Positions 25,379 through 34,635 are shown, numbered from the stretch's first letter. The stretch is 64,000 nucleotides of DNA from Lentzea terrae (GCF_003265345.1 NZ_QFWW01000007.1:270036-334035); one strand, 5' to 3'. The notes: generated by a model from the letters alone, not told the origin. Program-made: numbers and translations.

Positions 25379-26265
25379 GTCGTTGGACCGAAGCCGACAT
25401 CCCCGACCAGACCGGCCGCACCGTCCTCGTGACCGGCGCGAACTCCGGTCTCGGCCTGCGCACCGCCCAGGTGCTCGCCGGCAAGGGGGCCCACGTGATC
25501 ATGGGCTGTCGCTCGGTCCACCGAGGTCAGGAGGCACGGCGCACGGTCCAGGGGTCGGCTGAGGTCCTCGAGCTCGACCTCGCCGACCTCAGCTCTGTGC
25601 GTGCTGCTGCTGAGTCAGTCAGCGCGTTGGACGTGCTCATCAACAACGCGGGCATCATGGCCGTTCCGCACGGCAAGACCGTCGACGGCTTCGAGCGCCA
25701 GTTCGGCACCAACCACCTGGGCCACGCCGCCCTGACCTGGCTGCTGCTCCCCGCGTTGAGGCAACGTCCCGGCGCACGCGTCGTCACGGTCGCCTCTCTA
25801 GCGCACCAGTACGGCCACATGAACTTTGACGACCCGAACTGGGAGCGTCGCTCGTACAGCTACCGCGGCTCCTACGGCCAGTCGAAGCTCGCAAACATCC
25901 TGTTCGCACGTGAGCTGGAACGGCGTTCATCGGACGTCACGTCCATCGCGGCGCATCCGGGCGTCACGGTCACCGACCTGACCAACAACATGGCCAGCGC
26001 ACACAACTCGTTCCTCCTGCGACTCGGCGGCAAGATCAGCCACCTGTTCTCGCAGTCCGTGGAGATGGGCGCACTTCCACAGCTCTACGCGGCGACGTCC
26101 CCCGACGCGCGGGGTGGCCAGTACTACGGCCCGGACAGCTTCAACGGCTATCGCGGCTACCCGGCCGTCGCACGGATGACCGCCGCCGCCCGCGACGACC
26201 TCGCCGCGAGCCGCCTGTGGGAGCTCACGATCAAGCTCACGGGCATCACGCCTGACCTGCCGTAA
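25375..26265 (+). CDS. SDR oxidoreductase, retinol dehydrogenase-like
   Basis: This 296-residue enzyme has TGANSGLG near residue 22, NNAG near residue 92, and YGQSK with catalytic Tyr and Lys near residue 165. Its length and the FGTNHLGHAALT segment are typical of the retinol dehydrogenase-like group that acts on lipophilic or xenobiotic carbonyls. It is the second gene of the TetR-controlled operon. Confidence 0.9.
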   Translation: MSRWTEADIPDQTGRTVLVTGANSGLGLRTAQVLAGKGAHVIMGCRSVHRGQEARRTVQGSAEVLELDLADLSSVRAAAESVSALDVLINNAGIMAVPHGKTVDGFERQFGTNHLGHAALTWLLLPALRQRPGARVVTVASLAHQYGHMNFDDPNWERRSYSYRGSYGQSKLANILFARELERRSSDVTSIAAHPGVTVTDLTNNMASAHNSFLLRLGGKISHLFSQSVEMGALPQLYAATSPDARGGQYYGPDSFNGYRGYPAVARMTAAARDDLAASRLWELTIKLTGITPDLP

Positions 26266-26269
26266 CGGG

Positions 26270-26300
26270 GCCGACGCCCTCACCGGGGGGCGGGGAGGGC
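26270..26300. terminator. Possible GC-rich terminator
   Basis: GCCCTC and GAGGGC arms flank a G-rich loop just after the SDR gene. It is weaker than the other hairpins in the window. Confidence 0.4.
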
Positions 26301-26378
26301 GCCGGCGGGCCCGGTCGTCACCTCCGGGCCGGGAACATCTTCATCCGGCCGGTGTTGTTCATGTTCGACAGAACGTCC

Positions 26379-26406
26379 GTGAACAACGGATCGTGAACAA
26401 CGAATC
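26379..26406. repeat. 14-bp tandem repeat upstream of lipA
   Basis: GTGAACAACGGATC is followed directly by GTGAACAACGAATC, 13 of 14 identical. It lies about 85 bp before the lipA start and may be a regulator site. Confidence 0.5.
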
Positions 26407-26492
26407 CTCGACCGGCAGCCTTGTTCTGGCACTTATCCTCGGCCGGACGTGCGTGACGCCGGACACGCGAGGGCGCAGCGTAGGGTGAGGTG

Positions 26493-27494
26493 GTGACTGT
26501 GGTACCTGAGGGTCGGAAGCTGCTGCGGCTCGAGGTCCGCAACAGCCAGACGCCGATCGAGAAGAAGCCCTCGTGGATCAAGACGCGGGCGAAGATGGGC
26601 CCCGAGTACCGGGAGCTCAAGGGTCTGGTCAAGCGCGAGGGCCTGCACACGGTCTGCGAAGAGGCCGGCTGTCCCAACATCTACGAGTGCTGGGAAGACC
26701 GCGAGGCCACGTTCCTGATCGGCGGCGAGCAGTGCACCAGGCGCTGCGACTTCTGCCAGATCGACACGGGCAAGCCCGCCGACCTCGACCGCGACGAGCC
26801 CCGCCGCGTCGCCGAGTCGGTCCAGGCGATGGGCCTGCGCTACTCCACGGTCACGGGCGTCGCCCGCGACGACCTCGCCGACGGCGGCGCGTGGCTCTAC
26901 GCCGAAACCGTCCGCCAGATCCACGAGCTGAACCCCGGCACCGGCGTCGAACTGCTGATCCCGGACTTCAACGCGGTCCCCGAGCAGCTCGCCGAGGTCT
27001 TCGAGTCCCGTCCCGAGGTGCTCGCGCACAACCTGGAGACCGTCCCGCGGATCTTCAAGCGCATCCGCCCGGCGTTCCGCTACGAGCGCTCCCTCGAGGT
27101 GATCACCAAGGCCCGCGAGTTCGGCCTGGTGACCAAGTCGAACCTGATCCTCGGCATGGGCGAGACCCCCGAGGAAGTCACCGAGGCGCTCGCCGACCTC
27201 TACGACGCGGGCTGCGACATCATCACCATCACCCAGTACCTGCGCCCCTCCCCGCGGCACCACCCGGTCGAGCGCTGGGTGAAGCCCGAGGAGTTCGTCG
27301 AGCACAAGGAGACGGCCGAGGAGATCGGCTTCCTCGGCGTGATGGCGGGCCCGCTGGTCCGCTCCTCCTACCGCGCCGGCCGCCTCTACGCACAGGCCAA
27401 GCAGGCGCGCGGCGAGGAGCTGCCGGAGAACCTCCAGCACCTGCTGACGGTCTCGGCGTCGCAGGAGATCACGAGCCTGCTCGCCCCGCGCTGA
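26493..27494 (+). CDS. lipA: Lipoyl synthase
   Basis: This 333-residue radical SAM enzyme inserts two sulfurs into protein-bound octanoyl groups to make lipoyl cofactor. The auxiliary cluster motif is [12 protein letters not shown] and the radical SAM motif is CTRRCDFC. The C-terminal Ser ligand lies in the VRSSYRA stretch. The GTG at 26493 is exactly 7 nt from the end of the TAGGGT hexamer at 26481-26486, so a leaderless message is likely; a GTG one codon earlier is the alternative. In many actinomycetes lipB sits directly upstream, but here it is absent. Lipoyl acceptors such as pyruvate dehydrogenase E2 connect it functionally with aceE at 35931. Confidence 0.95.
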   Translation: MTVVPEGRKLLRLEVRNSQTPIEKKPSWIKTRAKMGPEYRELKGLVKREGLHTVCEEAGCPNIYECWEDREATFLIGGEQCTRRCDFCQIDTGKPADLDRDEPRRVAESVQAMGLRYSTVTGVARDDLADGGAWLYAETVRQIHELNPGTGVELLIPDFNAVPEQLAEVFESRPEVLAHNLETVPRIFKRIRPAFRYERSLEVITKAREFGLVTKSNLILGMGETPEEVTEALADLYDAGCDIITITQYLRPSPRHHPVERWVKPEEFVEHKETAEEIGFLGVMAGPLVRSSYRAGRLYAQAKQARGEELPENLQHLLTVSASQEITSLLAPR

Positions 27495-27506
27495 TCGCAG
27501 CACTCG

Positions 27507-27536
27507 AGAAGCAGGTCGACCTCTCGGTCGACCTGC
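27507..27536. terminator. Terminator after lipA
   Basis: A perfect 13-bp stem (27507-27519 with 27524-27536) is followed by TTTTCTGTTT. Confidence 0.85.
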
Positions 27537-27628
27537 TTTTCTGTTTCCGGCTCAGGCCCAGGCGTAACAAGCCGGCTATCCCCGACGATCACCCTTCATC
27601 GGGGCGAATACTTGAAGAGCGGGCGGCG

Positions 27629-28819
27629 ATGAAGCAGCGATTGGTCAACACGATTCAGTGGGCGGCCATCGCCGTCGGCATCACCGGGATGACGCTGGAC
27701 AAGCTGATACCCGTGAACAGAACTATCGCAATCTCAGCGATCATCGCCTCTTTCGCCGCATTCACCGTTCTCGTTCTCTTACAACTCGTCCGCCGCGATC
27801 CCAACAGGTTTCAGGGAAAAGAAAAAGTCGATCTCGCCTGGCGAACTGTGCTGACCGGAGCAGATTCGTCCGTCGAGGTGTTCGCCGGCGACGTGTCGTG
27901 GGCTCGGCAGAACAAGAGCGCGATAGCCGAGCGAACTCGCGCAGGCACCTCGATACTCGTGTTGTGCAGGTGGCCGTCGACACCCGTCCTGCTCGGCCAG
28001 GTCCGCACCCTGCTCGAAGCAGGCGTCGAGGTCAAGTACTACGACGGCGAACTGGTGAAGGTACGCGGCCTGGTGGCCGACGCGAGAGTTGGCCTCGACC
28101 AGGGCACCGCGCTGACAGTCGTCAAGACGCCGAAGCCGCGTATCACGCTGACGCCAGGGCGGCCCGGCACCGACAGCTCGTTCGACTACGAGGCTCGCCG
28201 GTACCTCCCCGACCAAGACATCAACTACATAGCAATGCTCCACCAGCTTTTCGGCTCCATCTGGGCAAGCCTTCCACCGGGGATAATCTTGGATCGGCGC
28301 AAGCTGTCCGCCAACGACCTGCATCAAATTCTGTCGCAGATCCCGCATTATCGAGACCTCACGCTCGGCGACATCTCGATCGAAAAGCTTTCATGCACCT
28401 CGCTGCAGTCCTGTTGCAAAACGGTCAAAACCGCAAAGCTGCCGAGCGCGGCGTCCTTGATCGACGGATACCAGAAATTCGGCCTCGACCCTTTCGAACC
28501 ATGCGTCATCGAGAGCAGCCGCGGACAGCGACTGATGCTGCCACCGATCGTCGAGAGGCAGTCCGACGGCAGGCACGTCGTCGTCGACGGCATGCACCGG
28601 ATCTACCAACTCGTCACCCACACCGATTCCCAGCAGGTCACCTGTCTGGTCATCACCAACGCGGGCCCCCTGCCGTCGGACCCCGTGCCGTTCAAGGACG
28701 TGCGACTGAGCTCGACCAAGAAGCAGCGAGACGAGAACTTCCCGAACTACCGCCACGAACACTTCCGCGACATCAAGGCGATCGATCGATACCTCGCCGA
28801 CAAAGCTGGTCGTTCGTGA
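27629..28819 (+). CDS. Membrane-anchored protein with PLD-like middle and ParB-like C-terminal domain
   Basis: This 396-residue protein has two membrane helices (about 8-25 and 32-52). A region of about residues 70-200 follows with a phospholipase-D-like strand order (VEVFAGDVSWARQNKSAIAE, LVLCR, GVEVKYYDGE) but no HxK catalytic motif. The last third contains GRHVVVDGMHRIYQLV near residue 325, which resembles the DGxHRxxA box of ParB/Srx-like nucleotide-binding domains. I know no family with exactly this layout. ATG 27629 has a weak GGGCGG site. The gene is more AT-rich than its neighbours. Confidence 0.65.
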   Translation: MKQRLVNTIQWAAIAVGITGMTLDKLIPVNRTIAISAIIASFAAFTVLVLLQLVRRDPNRFQGKEKVDLAWRTVLTGADSSVEVFAGDVSWARQNKSAIAERTRAGTSILVLCRWPSTPVLLGQVRTLLEAGVEVKYYDGELVKVRGLVADARVGLDQGTALTVVKTPKPRITLTPGRPGTDSSFDYEARRYLPDQDINYIAMLHQLFGSIWASLPPGIILDRRKLSANDLHQILSQIPHYRDLTLGDISIEKLSCTSLQSCCKTVKTAKLPSAASLIDGYQKFGLDPFEPCVIESSRGQRLMLPPIVERQSDGRHVVVDGMHRIYQLVTHTDSQQVTCLVITNAGPLPSDPVPFKDVRLSSTKKQRDENFPNYRHEHFRDIKAIDRYLADKAGRS

Positions 28820-28834
28820 AACACCTGCTTGTGG

Positions 28835-29860
28835 CTAGCTGAAGCGGACCTCGCTCGCGACGACGCCGTCGAGCTCGCGGATGAAGTCGGCGCCGAACGC
28901 GCTGGACGGCGTGTGCGATCCAGGAGCGACTCCGTTGATCTTGCCGATGGCGCGCAGCACGGAGTCGGCGGTGAGGCTGTAGGCGTTCGGCGTGGTGATC
29001 GCGCACTCGACCTTGTTCTTGGCGTCCCACGCCTCGCCGAACACCTCGGCCCTGGTGTTGGCGCGCTTGCGCTCGTCGGGGCCCTTGACCTTCCCTGCGA
29101 CGGTCTTCGCGACGCTCTGCACGAGCGGCGTCTGCAGCACGGGCGCGAACACCTGCTGCAGCGGCCCGAGCACGCCGGGGACGAGCGTGAACGTCGTGAT
29201 GTTCGGGATGCCGGTCGAGCGGTACGCAGTGGACACATCGCCCCACGGGATGCTGCCGACCTCGCGCGGCCCTGAGCGGAAGTAGGCGGTGCGGCGGCGG
29301 TGCCCGATGCGGACGCTCTTCAGCTCGCCGTTCTCGCGGATCCGGCCACCGACGGCGGCGGCCTCGACGGACGTCTTGGTCGTGCCGGCGCTCGCTCCTC
29401 CCCCGACGACGAACGCCAGGTCGAGGTGGGTGGCGCTGGGCAGGGCCTTGGCCAGGATCGCGGCGAGACAGTCCGTGGGGACGACGTCGAACCCGGCGCC
29501 GGGCAACAGCACGATGCCGGCTTTGCGCGCGTCGATGTCCCTCAGGCCGACGGACTCGAAGACGTCGATCTCACCCGTGATGTCGAGGTAGTGCGTGCGG
29601 GTCTTCAGGCAGGCATCGACCATCGCGGTGGCGGTGTGCGCGAACGGGCCCGCGCAGTGCACGACGGCGTCGACGTCCTCCAGGTGCGCCGTCGCCTGGC
29701 TCAGGTCGAACGCCCGGTGCTCCAGCCCCAGGGCGTCGGCGATCGGTTCGACCTTCTCGGCTGAGCGGCCCGCGAGGATCGGGCGTTCACCACGCTTGAC
29801 GGCGAGCTCCGCGATGAGGCGTCCGGTGTAGCCGTTGGCGCCGTAGACCATCCACGTCAT
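28835..29860 (-). CDS. Saccharopine dehydrogenase-like / trans-acting enoyl reductase family protein
   Basis: This 341-residue protein starts with a Rossmann motif, VYGANGYTGRLIA, and has the CAGPF motif near residue 89. These are the marks of the saccharopine dehydrogenase-like reductases that include mycobacterial trans-acting enoyl reductase. It would use NAD(P)H on an unknown substrate. No lysine-pathway partner is nearby, so actual saccharopine dehydrogenase activity is unlikely. Confidence 0.85.
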   Translation of the reverse strand: MTWMVYGANGYTGRLIAELAVKRGERPILAGRSAEKVEPIADALGLEHRAFDLSQATAHLEDVDAVVHCAGPFAHTATAMVDACLKTRTHYLDITGEIDVFESVGLRDIDARKAGIVLLPGAGFDVVPTDCLAAILAKALPSATHLDLAFVVGGGASAGTTKTSVEAAAVGGRIRENGELKSVRIGHRRRTAYFRSGPREVGSIPWGDVSTAYRSTGIPNITTFTLVPGVLGPLQQVFAPVLQTPLVQSVAKTVAGKVKGPDERKRANTRAEVFGEAWDAKNKVECAITTPNAYSLTADSVLRAIGKINGVAPGSHTPSSAFGADFIRELDGVVASEVRFS

Positions 29861-29869
29861 GCCGCGACC

Positions 29870-30163
29870 TTACCGGCGAGTAGCGTTTCGAGACGAGACC
29901 AAAGAGCCGATCAGCAGCAGTGCGCCCACCCCGATCACGGGCAACGCCCAGAGCAGTCGGCGATGCCGCAAATCGGCGCAGATGTCCACAAAGGCCGGAC
30001 TGACCGCGGCGGTCGCCGGCTCGTCGAAACCGAAGCCCAGACCGTTGCCGCACGGGACGAGCGACCCGCTGGGCGCCTCGACGGCCAGCATCACGAGCAG
30101 GATCGCACCTCCACCGAGCAGGAACGCGAGACCGACCACGACGGCGAACGTGCGCACTGACAT
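29870..30163 (-). CDS. Small two-helix membrane protein
   Basis: This 97-residue protein has two hydrophobic helices (about 7-28 and 70-88). Between them lies an extracytoplasmic loop with two Cys (in VPCGNG and DICADL) that could form a disulfide. The ATG at 30163 was preferred over an upstream TTG because the hydrophobic start follows it directly. No function can be assigned. Confidence 0.65.
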   Translation of the reverse strand: MSVRTFAVVVGLAFLLGGGAILLVMLAVEAPSGSLVPCGNGLGFGFDEPATAAVSPAFVDICADLRHRRLLWALPVIGVGALLLIGSLVSSRNATRR

Positions 30164-30250
30164 GGAACAAAAGTTACGTCTCAAATGGACTTGGCGATAG
30201 CCCTGGTCAGCCGCATTGGGGTTGATCCCCTAATCCCCGGCTAAACGCTC

Positions 30251-30736
30251 TCACGCCCCACTAGCCCACGCTGGGACCGAGAACGAGTAGCGCTGCTCCA
30301 CTCGGCCGTTGCGCGGATGCGGCGCGGGGTCGCCGGCCTTGATCCATCCGAGGCGTTCGTAGAGGCGTACGCCTCGCACGTTGTCGACGTAGACCAACAG
30401 CTCCGCGTCCGTGTACCCGCGCTCTGTCAGCGCATCGGGCAGCGCGCGCAACAACGCTTCGCCGACGCGCCTGCCCCACGCGTCGGGGTGGACGCCCACG
30501 TAGTTGATGTATGCCGTGCCAGTCTCTTGTGGACCGCCGGCGAGAAAGCCGACCGCCACACCGTTTTCGAGCGCCAGCAACAACAGCGACGGCTCGTTCG
30601 CCAACGCGTTCTCGATGCCGGGACGCGCTTCTTCGAGCGTCGGGACCTCGTCGTAACCGTCTCTGACCTTCACCGCGTGCGCCCAGATGAGCGCGGCCGT
30701 GTCGACGTGTTCCGGTCCCCCTCGGATGATCTCCAC
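30251..30736 (-). CDS. GNAT family N-acetyltransferase
   Basis: This 161-residue acetyltransferase has the acetyl-CoA site V-HPDAWGRRVGEALL near residues 87-100 and the GVRLYERLGW motif near residue 125. The substrate is not predictable. It is separated from the P450 gene by a short gap and may be a one-gene unit. Confidence 0.88.
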   Translation of the reverse strand: MEIIRGGPEHVDTAALIWAHAVKVRDGYDEVPTLEEARPGIENALANEPSLLLLALENGVAVGFLAGGPQETGTAYINYVGVHPDAWGRRVGEALLRALPDALTERGYTDAELLVYVDNVRGVRLYERLGWIKAGDPAPHPRNGRVEQRYSFSVPAWASGA

Positions 30737-30751
30737 GCGGGCCAGCGTAGG

Positions 30752-31951
30752 TCAGCGCCTCAGCACGAGGGGAAGGGTTTTCGGGCTGGCCATGATGTCG
30801 TTCCGCGTGACCGCGGGCTGTTCGTGGCCGGAGTAGGTGGTGCGCGGGAACCGGCTCGTGAGCTCACGCAGGACGATCTCGGTCTCCAGCCGGGCAAGCC
30901 CGGACCCGAGGCAGAAGTGCGGGCCGTGCCCGAACGCCACGTGGCCCGTCGTGGGCCGGTCGATGCGGTACCGCGCGGCGTCCTCGTGGGCGACCGGACA
31001 CCGTCCCGCAGCACCAAAGTTGATCATCAGCACGGTGTTCTCGGGCACCGTGACGCCGTCGATCTCCAGCGGTTCGGTGGTGATGCGGTGCGTGGCGTTG
31101 CGGACCGGCGGGTTGTGCCGCAACGTCTCCTCGACGAGCAGCGGCACCAGGCCGGGGTCAGCCGCAGCTTTCTCCCACAGTTCGTTGTCCAACGCGTCGT
31201 GCACGACGTTCGTGATGAGGGCCGCCGTGGTCTCGTGGCCCGCCACGACGAGAAGGAACGCCATCGCCATCAGCTCGTCGTGGGTGAGGTGGTCACCGTT
31301 GTCGTCGGCCGCCACCAACGCCCCGAAGAGCGAGCTTTCGTCGAGTTCGTCGCCCGTGAGCAACGCGTGGAAGTAGCCACCTAGCGCGTTGCTCGCGGGC
31401 TGCGACACGTCGTGGTCCATCGACATCATGGTCTCGATCAACGTGCGGACCTCGGCGCGGTCCTTCTCGGGCACGCCGAGCACCTCGCCGATGATGTGCA
31501 GCGGCATCGGCACGGCGAACGCCTTGACGAGGTCGATCTCCTCACCGACCGGCAGCCGGTCGATCAGCTCCGCGGTGATCTCTTCGATGCGCGGCGCGAG
31601 CTGCTCCACCGCCTGAGCGTTGAACGCCTTGACCGCGAGCGCCCGCAGCCGGGTGTGCTTCGGCCTGTCGCTGTTGAGCATGCTCGGACCGAACAGCCCG
31701 CCGAGCTCGCTCTGCGTGCTGCCCTGCTCGGCGAACTGGCGCCTGATCTCGTTCTGCAGCGCGTCGCTGTCCTTGGACAACCGCTTGTCGGCCAGCAGCT
31801 TGCGAGCGAGCTCCAACCCGACCGTGACCACCTGAACCCGCACCCCGTCGGGCCGCGTCGCGCTGTGCAGCGGTCCTGCGGCTCGTGCGTCGTCCTCGAT
31901 CCGATGATGCTCACGTGCGCGCAAGTCGCCGCCGGTCAACAGGTTCGACAT
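30752..31951 (-). CDS. Cytochrome P450 (outside the cluster)
   Basis: This 399-residue P450 has I-helix VAGHETTAAL, ExxR in EETLRHNPP, and heme loop FGHGPHFCLG with Cys347. ATG 31951 follows a GAGGGGCGAAGCC-like site. It resembles CYP105/CYP107-type actinomycete P450s and has no redox partner beside it. No 11-bp heptamer repeat array precedes it, so it is probably not part of the SARP regulon. Confidence 0.9.
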   Translation of the reverse strand: MSNLLTGGDLRAREHHRIEDDARAAGPLHSATRPDGVRVQVVTVGLELARKLLADKRLSKDSDALQNEIRRQFAEQGSTQSELGGLFGPSMLNSDRPKHTRLRALAVKAFNAQAVEQLAPRIEEITAELIDRLPVGEEIDLVKAFAVPMPLHIIGEVLGVPEKDRAEVRTLIETMMSMDHDVSQPASNALGGYFHALLTGDELDESSLFGALVAADDNGDHLTHDELMAMAFLLVVAGHETTAALITNVVHDALDNELWEKAAADPGLVPLLVEETLRHNPPVRNATHRITTEPLEIDGVTVPENTVLMINFGAAGRCPVAHEDAARYRIDRPTTGHVAFGHGPHFCLGSGLARLETEIVLRELTSRFPRTTYSGHEQPAVTRNDIMASPKTLPLVLRR

Positions 31952-32023
31952 GGCTTCGCCCCTCAGCAGAGTCCCCGTCACCTTTCTACCGCGACCGACG
32001 CCGATGTCCACCGATCGTTCCGG

Positions 32024-32431
32024 TCACTGGAGCGCGTCGAGCACCTTGATCGTCTCGACCGCGGGCAACCGAGGCGGCGGCGCGGCAATGGCCTTGCGCC
32101 CGTGCACCCACCCCGGCAAGTGGTGCTGCAGCGCAGCCCGCCCCTCCGGCGTGATGTCGACGGGAGCCGCCATCCCGTGGTCCATGGCCCGTTCCGGCCG
32201 CTGCCACGTGATCCAGTGCCGCAGTTGCAGGATCTCCAGGTCCTCGGCGTCCCACTGCTTGGCCGGCCGGTGCTCGAGGTACCAGCTGGTGGCGCCGCGG
32301 TGCACGCCACCCTGCTCAACCAGCGCGAGCAGCTTGATCTGCTCCTGCGTGATGGTGGTGGGGACGGGCTTCGCGGCCTTGCCCTTGCGCTTCACAGGTA
32401 GTCGTCCTTCGGAGGAGGCGGGCCCAAACAT
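32024..32431 (-). CDS. Hypothetical protein, possible winged helix
   Basis: I do not recognise this protein of about 135 residues. After a Lys-rich start, ITQEQIKLLALVEQGGVHRGATSWYLEHR and the late VDITPEGRAALQHHL pattern resemble a winged-helix unit. ATG 32431 is taken as the start; a GTG at 32395 is possible, and neither has a strong ribosome site. Confidence 0.6.
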   Translation of the reverse strand: MFGPASSEGRLPVKRKGKAAKPVPTTITQEQIKLLALVEQGGVHRGATSWYLEHRPAKQWDAEDLEILQLRHWITWQRPERAMDHGMAAPVDITPEGRAALQHHLPGWVHGRKAIAAPPPRLPAVETIKVLDALQ

Positions 32432-32463
32432 CCCCGACAACGCGTCCAAAATACGGCATCAAG

Positions 32464-32931
32464 TCAACGGCTCAACTCGCTGCGAGCCGCGGCGAGGAAC
32501 GCGGCTTTGGGCCCCTTGAGGTAGTCCCACAGCGCACCGTCCTCGAGCTTCTGCCAGAGAACGTGGTCGAGAGCCTTGACGTAGGCGCGAGCGAGGTCGT
32601 GCAGCGACGAGTCGAACAGAATGTGGATCATCCGCTCACACACCCAGAGCTCATCGAGGGCGTCCTGGGCCGATGCCTTCCAGGAGGGCGTGGTGTCACG
32701 GTCCTCGGCCGCACGTTCAGCCCGCTGCGCGACACGAACGAACTCACGCAACAGTTCCAGCTGCTCCACGCGCCGCGCCTCAGCGCGCTCGGTCGCCAGC
32801 CGCCGTAGCTCAACGCGTTCGGTCCGGCGTTGCACGTTGGCCTGAACCAGGTAGGACAGGCCGCCGCCGAACAGCACGCCGACAAGGGAGAGAATCGCGG
32901 GCCAAACCTGCGTCTGCATGGCGCGATTCAT
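32464..32931 (-). CDS. Hypothetical membrane-anchored helical protein
   Basis: This 155-residue protein has one N-terminal membrane helix (about 10-28). A charged helix rich in Arg and Glu follows (QRRTERVELRRLATERAEARR), likely a coiled coil, then further helices. Its layout is common for small actinobacterial proteins of unknown function. A start at the second Met (32919) is equally plausible. Confidence 0.65.
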   Translation of the reverse strand: MNRAMQTQVWPAILSLVGVLFGGGLSYLVQANVQRRTERVELRRLATERAEARRVEQLELLREFVRVAQRAERAAEDRDTTPSWKASAQDALDELWVCERMIHILFDSSLHDLARAYVKALDHVLWQKLEDGALWDYLKGPKAAFLAAARSELSR

Positions 32932-32967
32932 ACCAAACGATCACGACCCGCCCAGGAAGATCGAGCC

Positions 32968-33438
32968 ATGACGCCCCCGTACACCGTGTCGATACGACAG
33001 ACCGGTGAGCACGACACCACGGCGCTGGCGACACTGCGCCGGGCGTGGTCGGAAGAACAGGCAGGACAGCCGCTCGATGACGACGACTTCGAGGAGTGCT
33101 TCGCCCAGTGGTACACGGCAGAAGCACCACGCCGGGCGGCGTTCGTGGCCGAACTCGGCGGCAAGGCCATCGGCATGATGAACCTCGCCCTGTTCGAACG
33201 GATGCCCAAACCGGGACGGTCAGCCAGCCGATGGGCTTACCTCGGCAACGCGTTCGTACTCGCCGACCACCGCAACCGCGGCATCGGGACCGCCCTGCTC
33301 GACGCGGCCGTCACGTACGCACGCGCCCGCAACTGCGCCCGCATCGTCCTGTCGCCCAGCGAACGCTCAGTGCGCTTCTACCAGCGAGCCGGCTTCGGCC
33401 CGGCCACCATGCTCCTCGCGCACGTCCTCGACAGCTGA
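32968..33438 (+). CDS. GNAT family N-acetyltransferase
   Basis: This 156-residue acetyltransferase has the AcCoA loop VLADHRNRGIGTALLDAAV near residues 97-115 and the RFYQRAGF motif near residue 138. The ATG at 32968 follows GGAAGATC. Substrate unknown. It is divergent from the coiled-coil membrane protein gene, with a 36-bp gap. Confidence 0.88.
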   Translation: MTPPYTVSIRQTGEHDTTALATLRRAWSEEQAGQPLDDDDFEECFAQWYTAEAPRRAAFVAELGGKAIGMMNLALFERMPKPGRSASRWAYLGNAFVLADHRNRGIGTALLDAAVTYARARNCARIVLSPSERSVRFYQRAGFGPATMLLAHVLDS

Positions 33439-33837
33439 CTCCGGCCACCCCGTCGCTCGGCTACACAGCAGGCATTCCGACACTTCGAATATCTGACGTC
33501 ACCACTACAAGCACTGACTATTCGAACACAGTGCGCTTCAATTCTCATGATCGAACTGCCTCTCACAGTGACGCCGATCAAAGACTCACTGCTGCTGATG
33601 ATATTCGTTCGGCCGATGGCGGGTTCTAGACTGGTTGGCCGATCTTCCTTTGCTTACCCTTCCGGATCACACCCCGAAGCAGTAGACTGGAAATCCGACC
33701 GTTTACGCAAACGGCTATGGAGAATCCCGTTCATTTCATGACCCGAGCGTGGCTCTCGCGACGGCGGCGAGTGGCCGTCGTTCGCATGTCACACCAGTGA
33801 TTACAGGCCTGGAATTCCGTTAACCACGGAGGTGTCC
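33439..33837. other. 399-bp AT-richer intergenic region
   Basis: No convincing gene is seen. The GC content drops relative to the flanks. The 16-bp inverted repeat CCGTTT-ACGC-AAACGG at 33699-33714 may be an operator for the downstream secreted-protein gene. No inverted terminal repeats or integrase remains were found. Confidence 0.5.
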
Positions 33838-34275
33838 ATGACTTCCCGGTCACGCGCCCAAATAACAGCACTAGCCCTGCTCTTGGGCAGTTCCTTGCTG
33901 ATGGCCCCGCTCGTCACAGCCTCAGCGTCCCCCTCGACCCCCAACCTGGCCCATAGCCCTGACACCACGTCGCTGCGGCCTCTGCCAGATGCGTCGATCT
34001 CCTCAATCGACTTCGTTGCGACGTATTCATTCAACACAGGCAGCAGTGGCGCGGCGCAGTGTTGGAGTCATTTCGCACCGCAAGCTCCGCTCGGCCTTCC
34101 CATGGCTCAGACCTACCGCAACTGCAACGGCTACGCTCTCTATGTGCAGATGGGCTACACCGATAGCAACGGGTTCCACCCGGAGACCAATTGCGGCCTT
34201 GTCGGCAATGGAGAAACGGTGATCATCGTGCGATGGAGAACGTACGCGGGCAACTACAGCACGAATGTATGCTGA
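33838..34275 (+). CDS. Secreted hypothetical protein with two Cys pairs
   Basis: This 145-residue protein has a Sec signal peptide (about 1-30, ending TASA). The mature part contains four Cys (QCWSH, RNCNG, TNCGL and the C-terminal NVC), enough for two disulfides. It is rich in Tyr, Asn, Ser and Thr. ATG 33838 follows GGAGG. GC content and codon choice are less extreme than in neighbouring genes, which hints at transfer. No function is recognised. Confidence 0.7.
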   Translation: MTSRSRAQITALALLLGSSLLMAPLVTASASPSTPNLAHSPDTTSLRPLPDASISSIDFVATYSFNTGSSGAAQCWSHFAPQAPLGLPMAQTYRNCNGYALYVQMGYTDSNGFHPETNCGLVGNGETVIIVRWRTYAGNYSTNVC

Positions 34276-34524
34276 TGTTGCGCACATAGTCGGTCCGGTG
34301 CAGGTCGGACAACGGCAACGGATACGCGGCGAACTGTGGCGCAACAACGGGATCAAACCCCATCGGCGGGCACGTTCGAGCTGTCCGAGGATCCAAGCTT
34401 GCGCGTTCCGCAGTGGCCGCCTCCAGGCGTCCAGCGCGGCGGCTGACAGCCCGGATGGACCGGCTTTCAGACCCCGACCGAGTCAACGCGACGCCTCCGA
34501 AGCTCTTGGAGGCGCCGTTCTGGC

Positions 34525-34599
34525 TGGTGGGCGCGACAGGGATCGAACCTGCGACCGCTCGGGTGTAAACCGAGTGCTCTTCCGCTGAGCTACACGCCC
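34525..34599 (-). tRNA. trnV: tRNA-Val (anticodon UAC), CCA encoded
   Basis: On the minus strand the cloverleaf is complete. It has a 7-bp acceptor stem GGGCGTG/CGCGCCC, D arm with AGCTCAGCGG, and anticodon stem CTCGG/CCGAG around loop TTTACAC, giving anticodon TAC. The T arm carries GGTTCGATCCC, and the gene-encoded CCA is at 34525-34527. Confidence 0.95.
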
Positions 34600-34635
34600 C
34601 AACCCCACGCCCGAAGACGCAGGGGTACAACTACA

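Noticed and set aside
30752..31951. Fourth P450 as a member of the biosynthetic cluster
   Set aside because: It lies about 9.5 kb past the SARP gene, next to GNAT and unknown genes, and has no heptamer array upstream.
34525..34599. tRNA-Val as an integration site of a mobile element
   Set aside because: No second copy of the tRNA 3' end and no integrase or excisionase gene was seen within the window.
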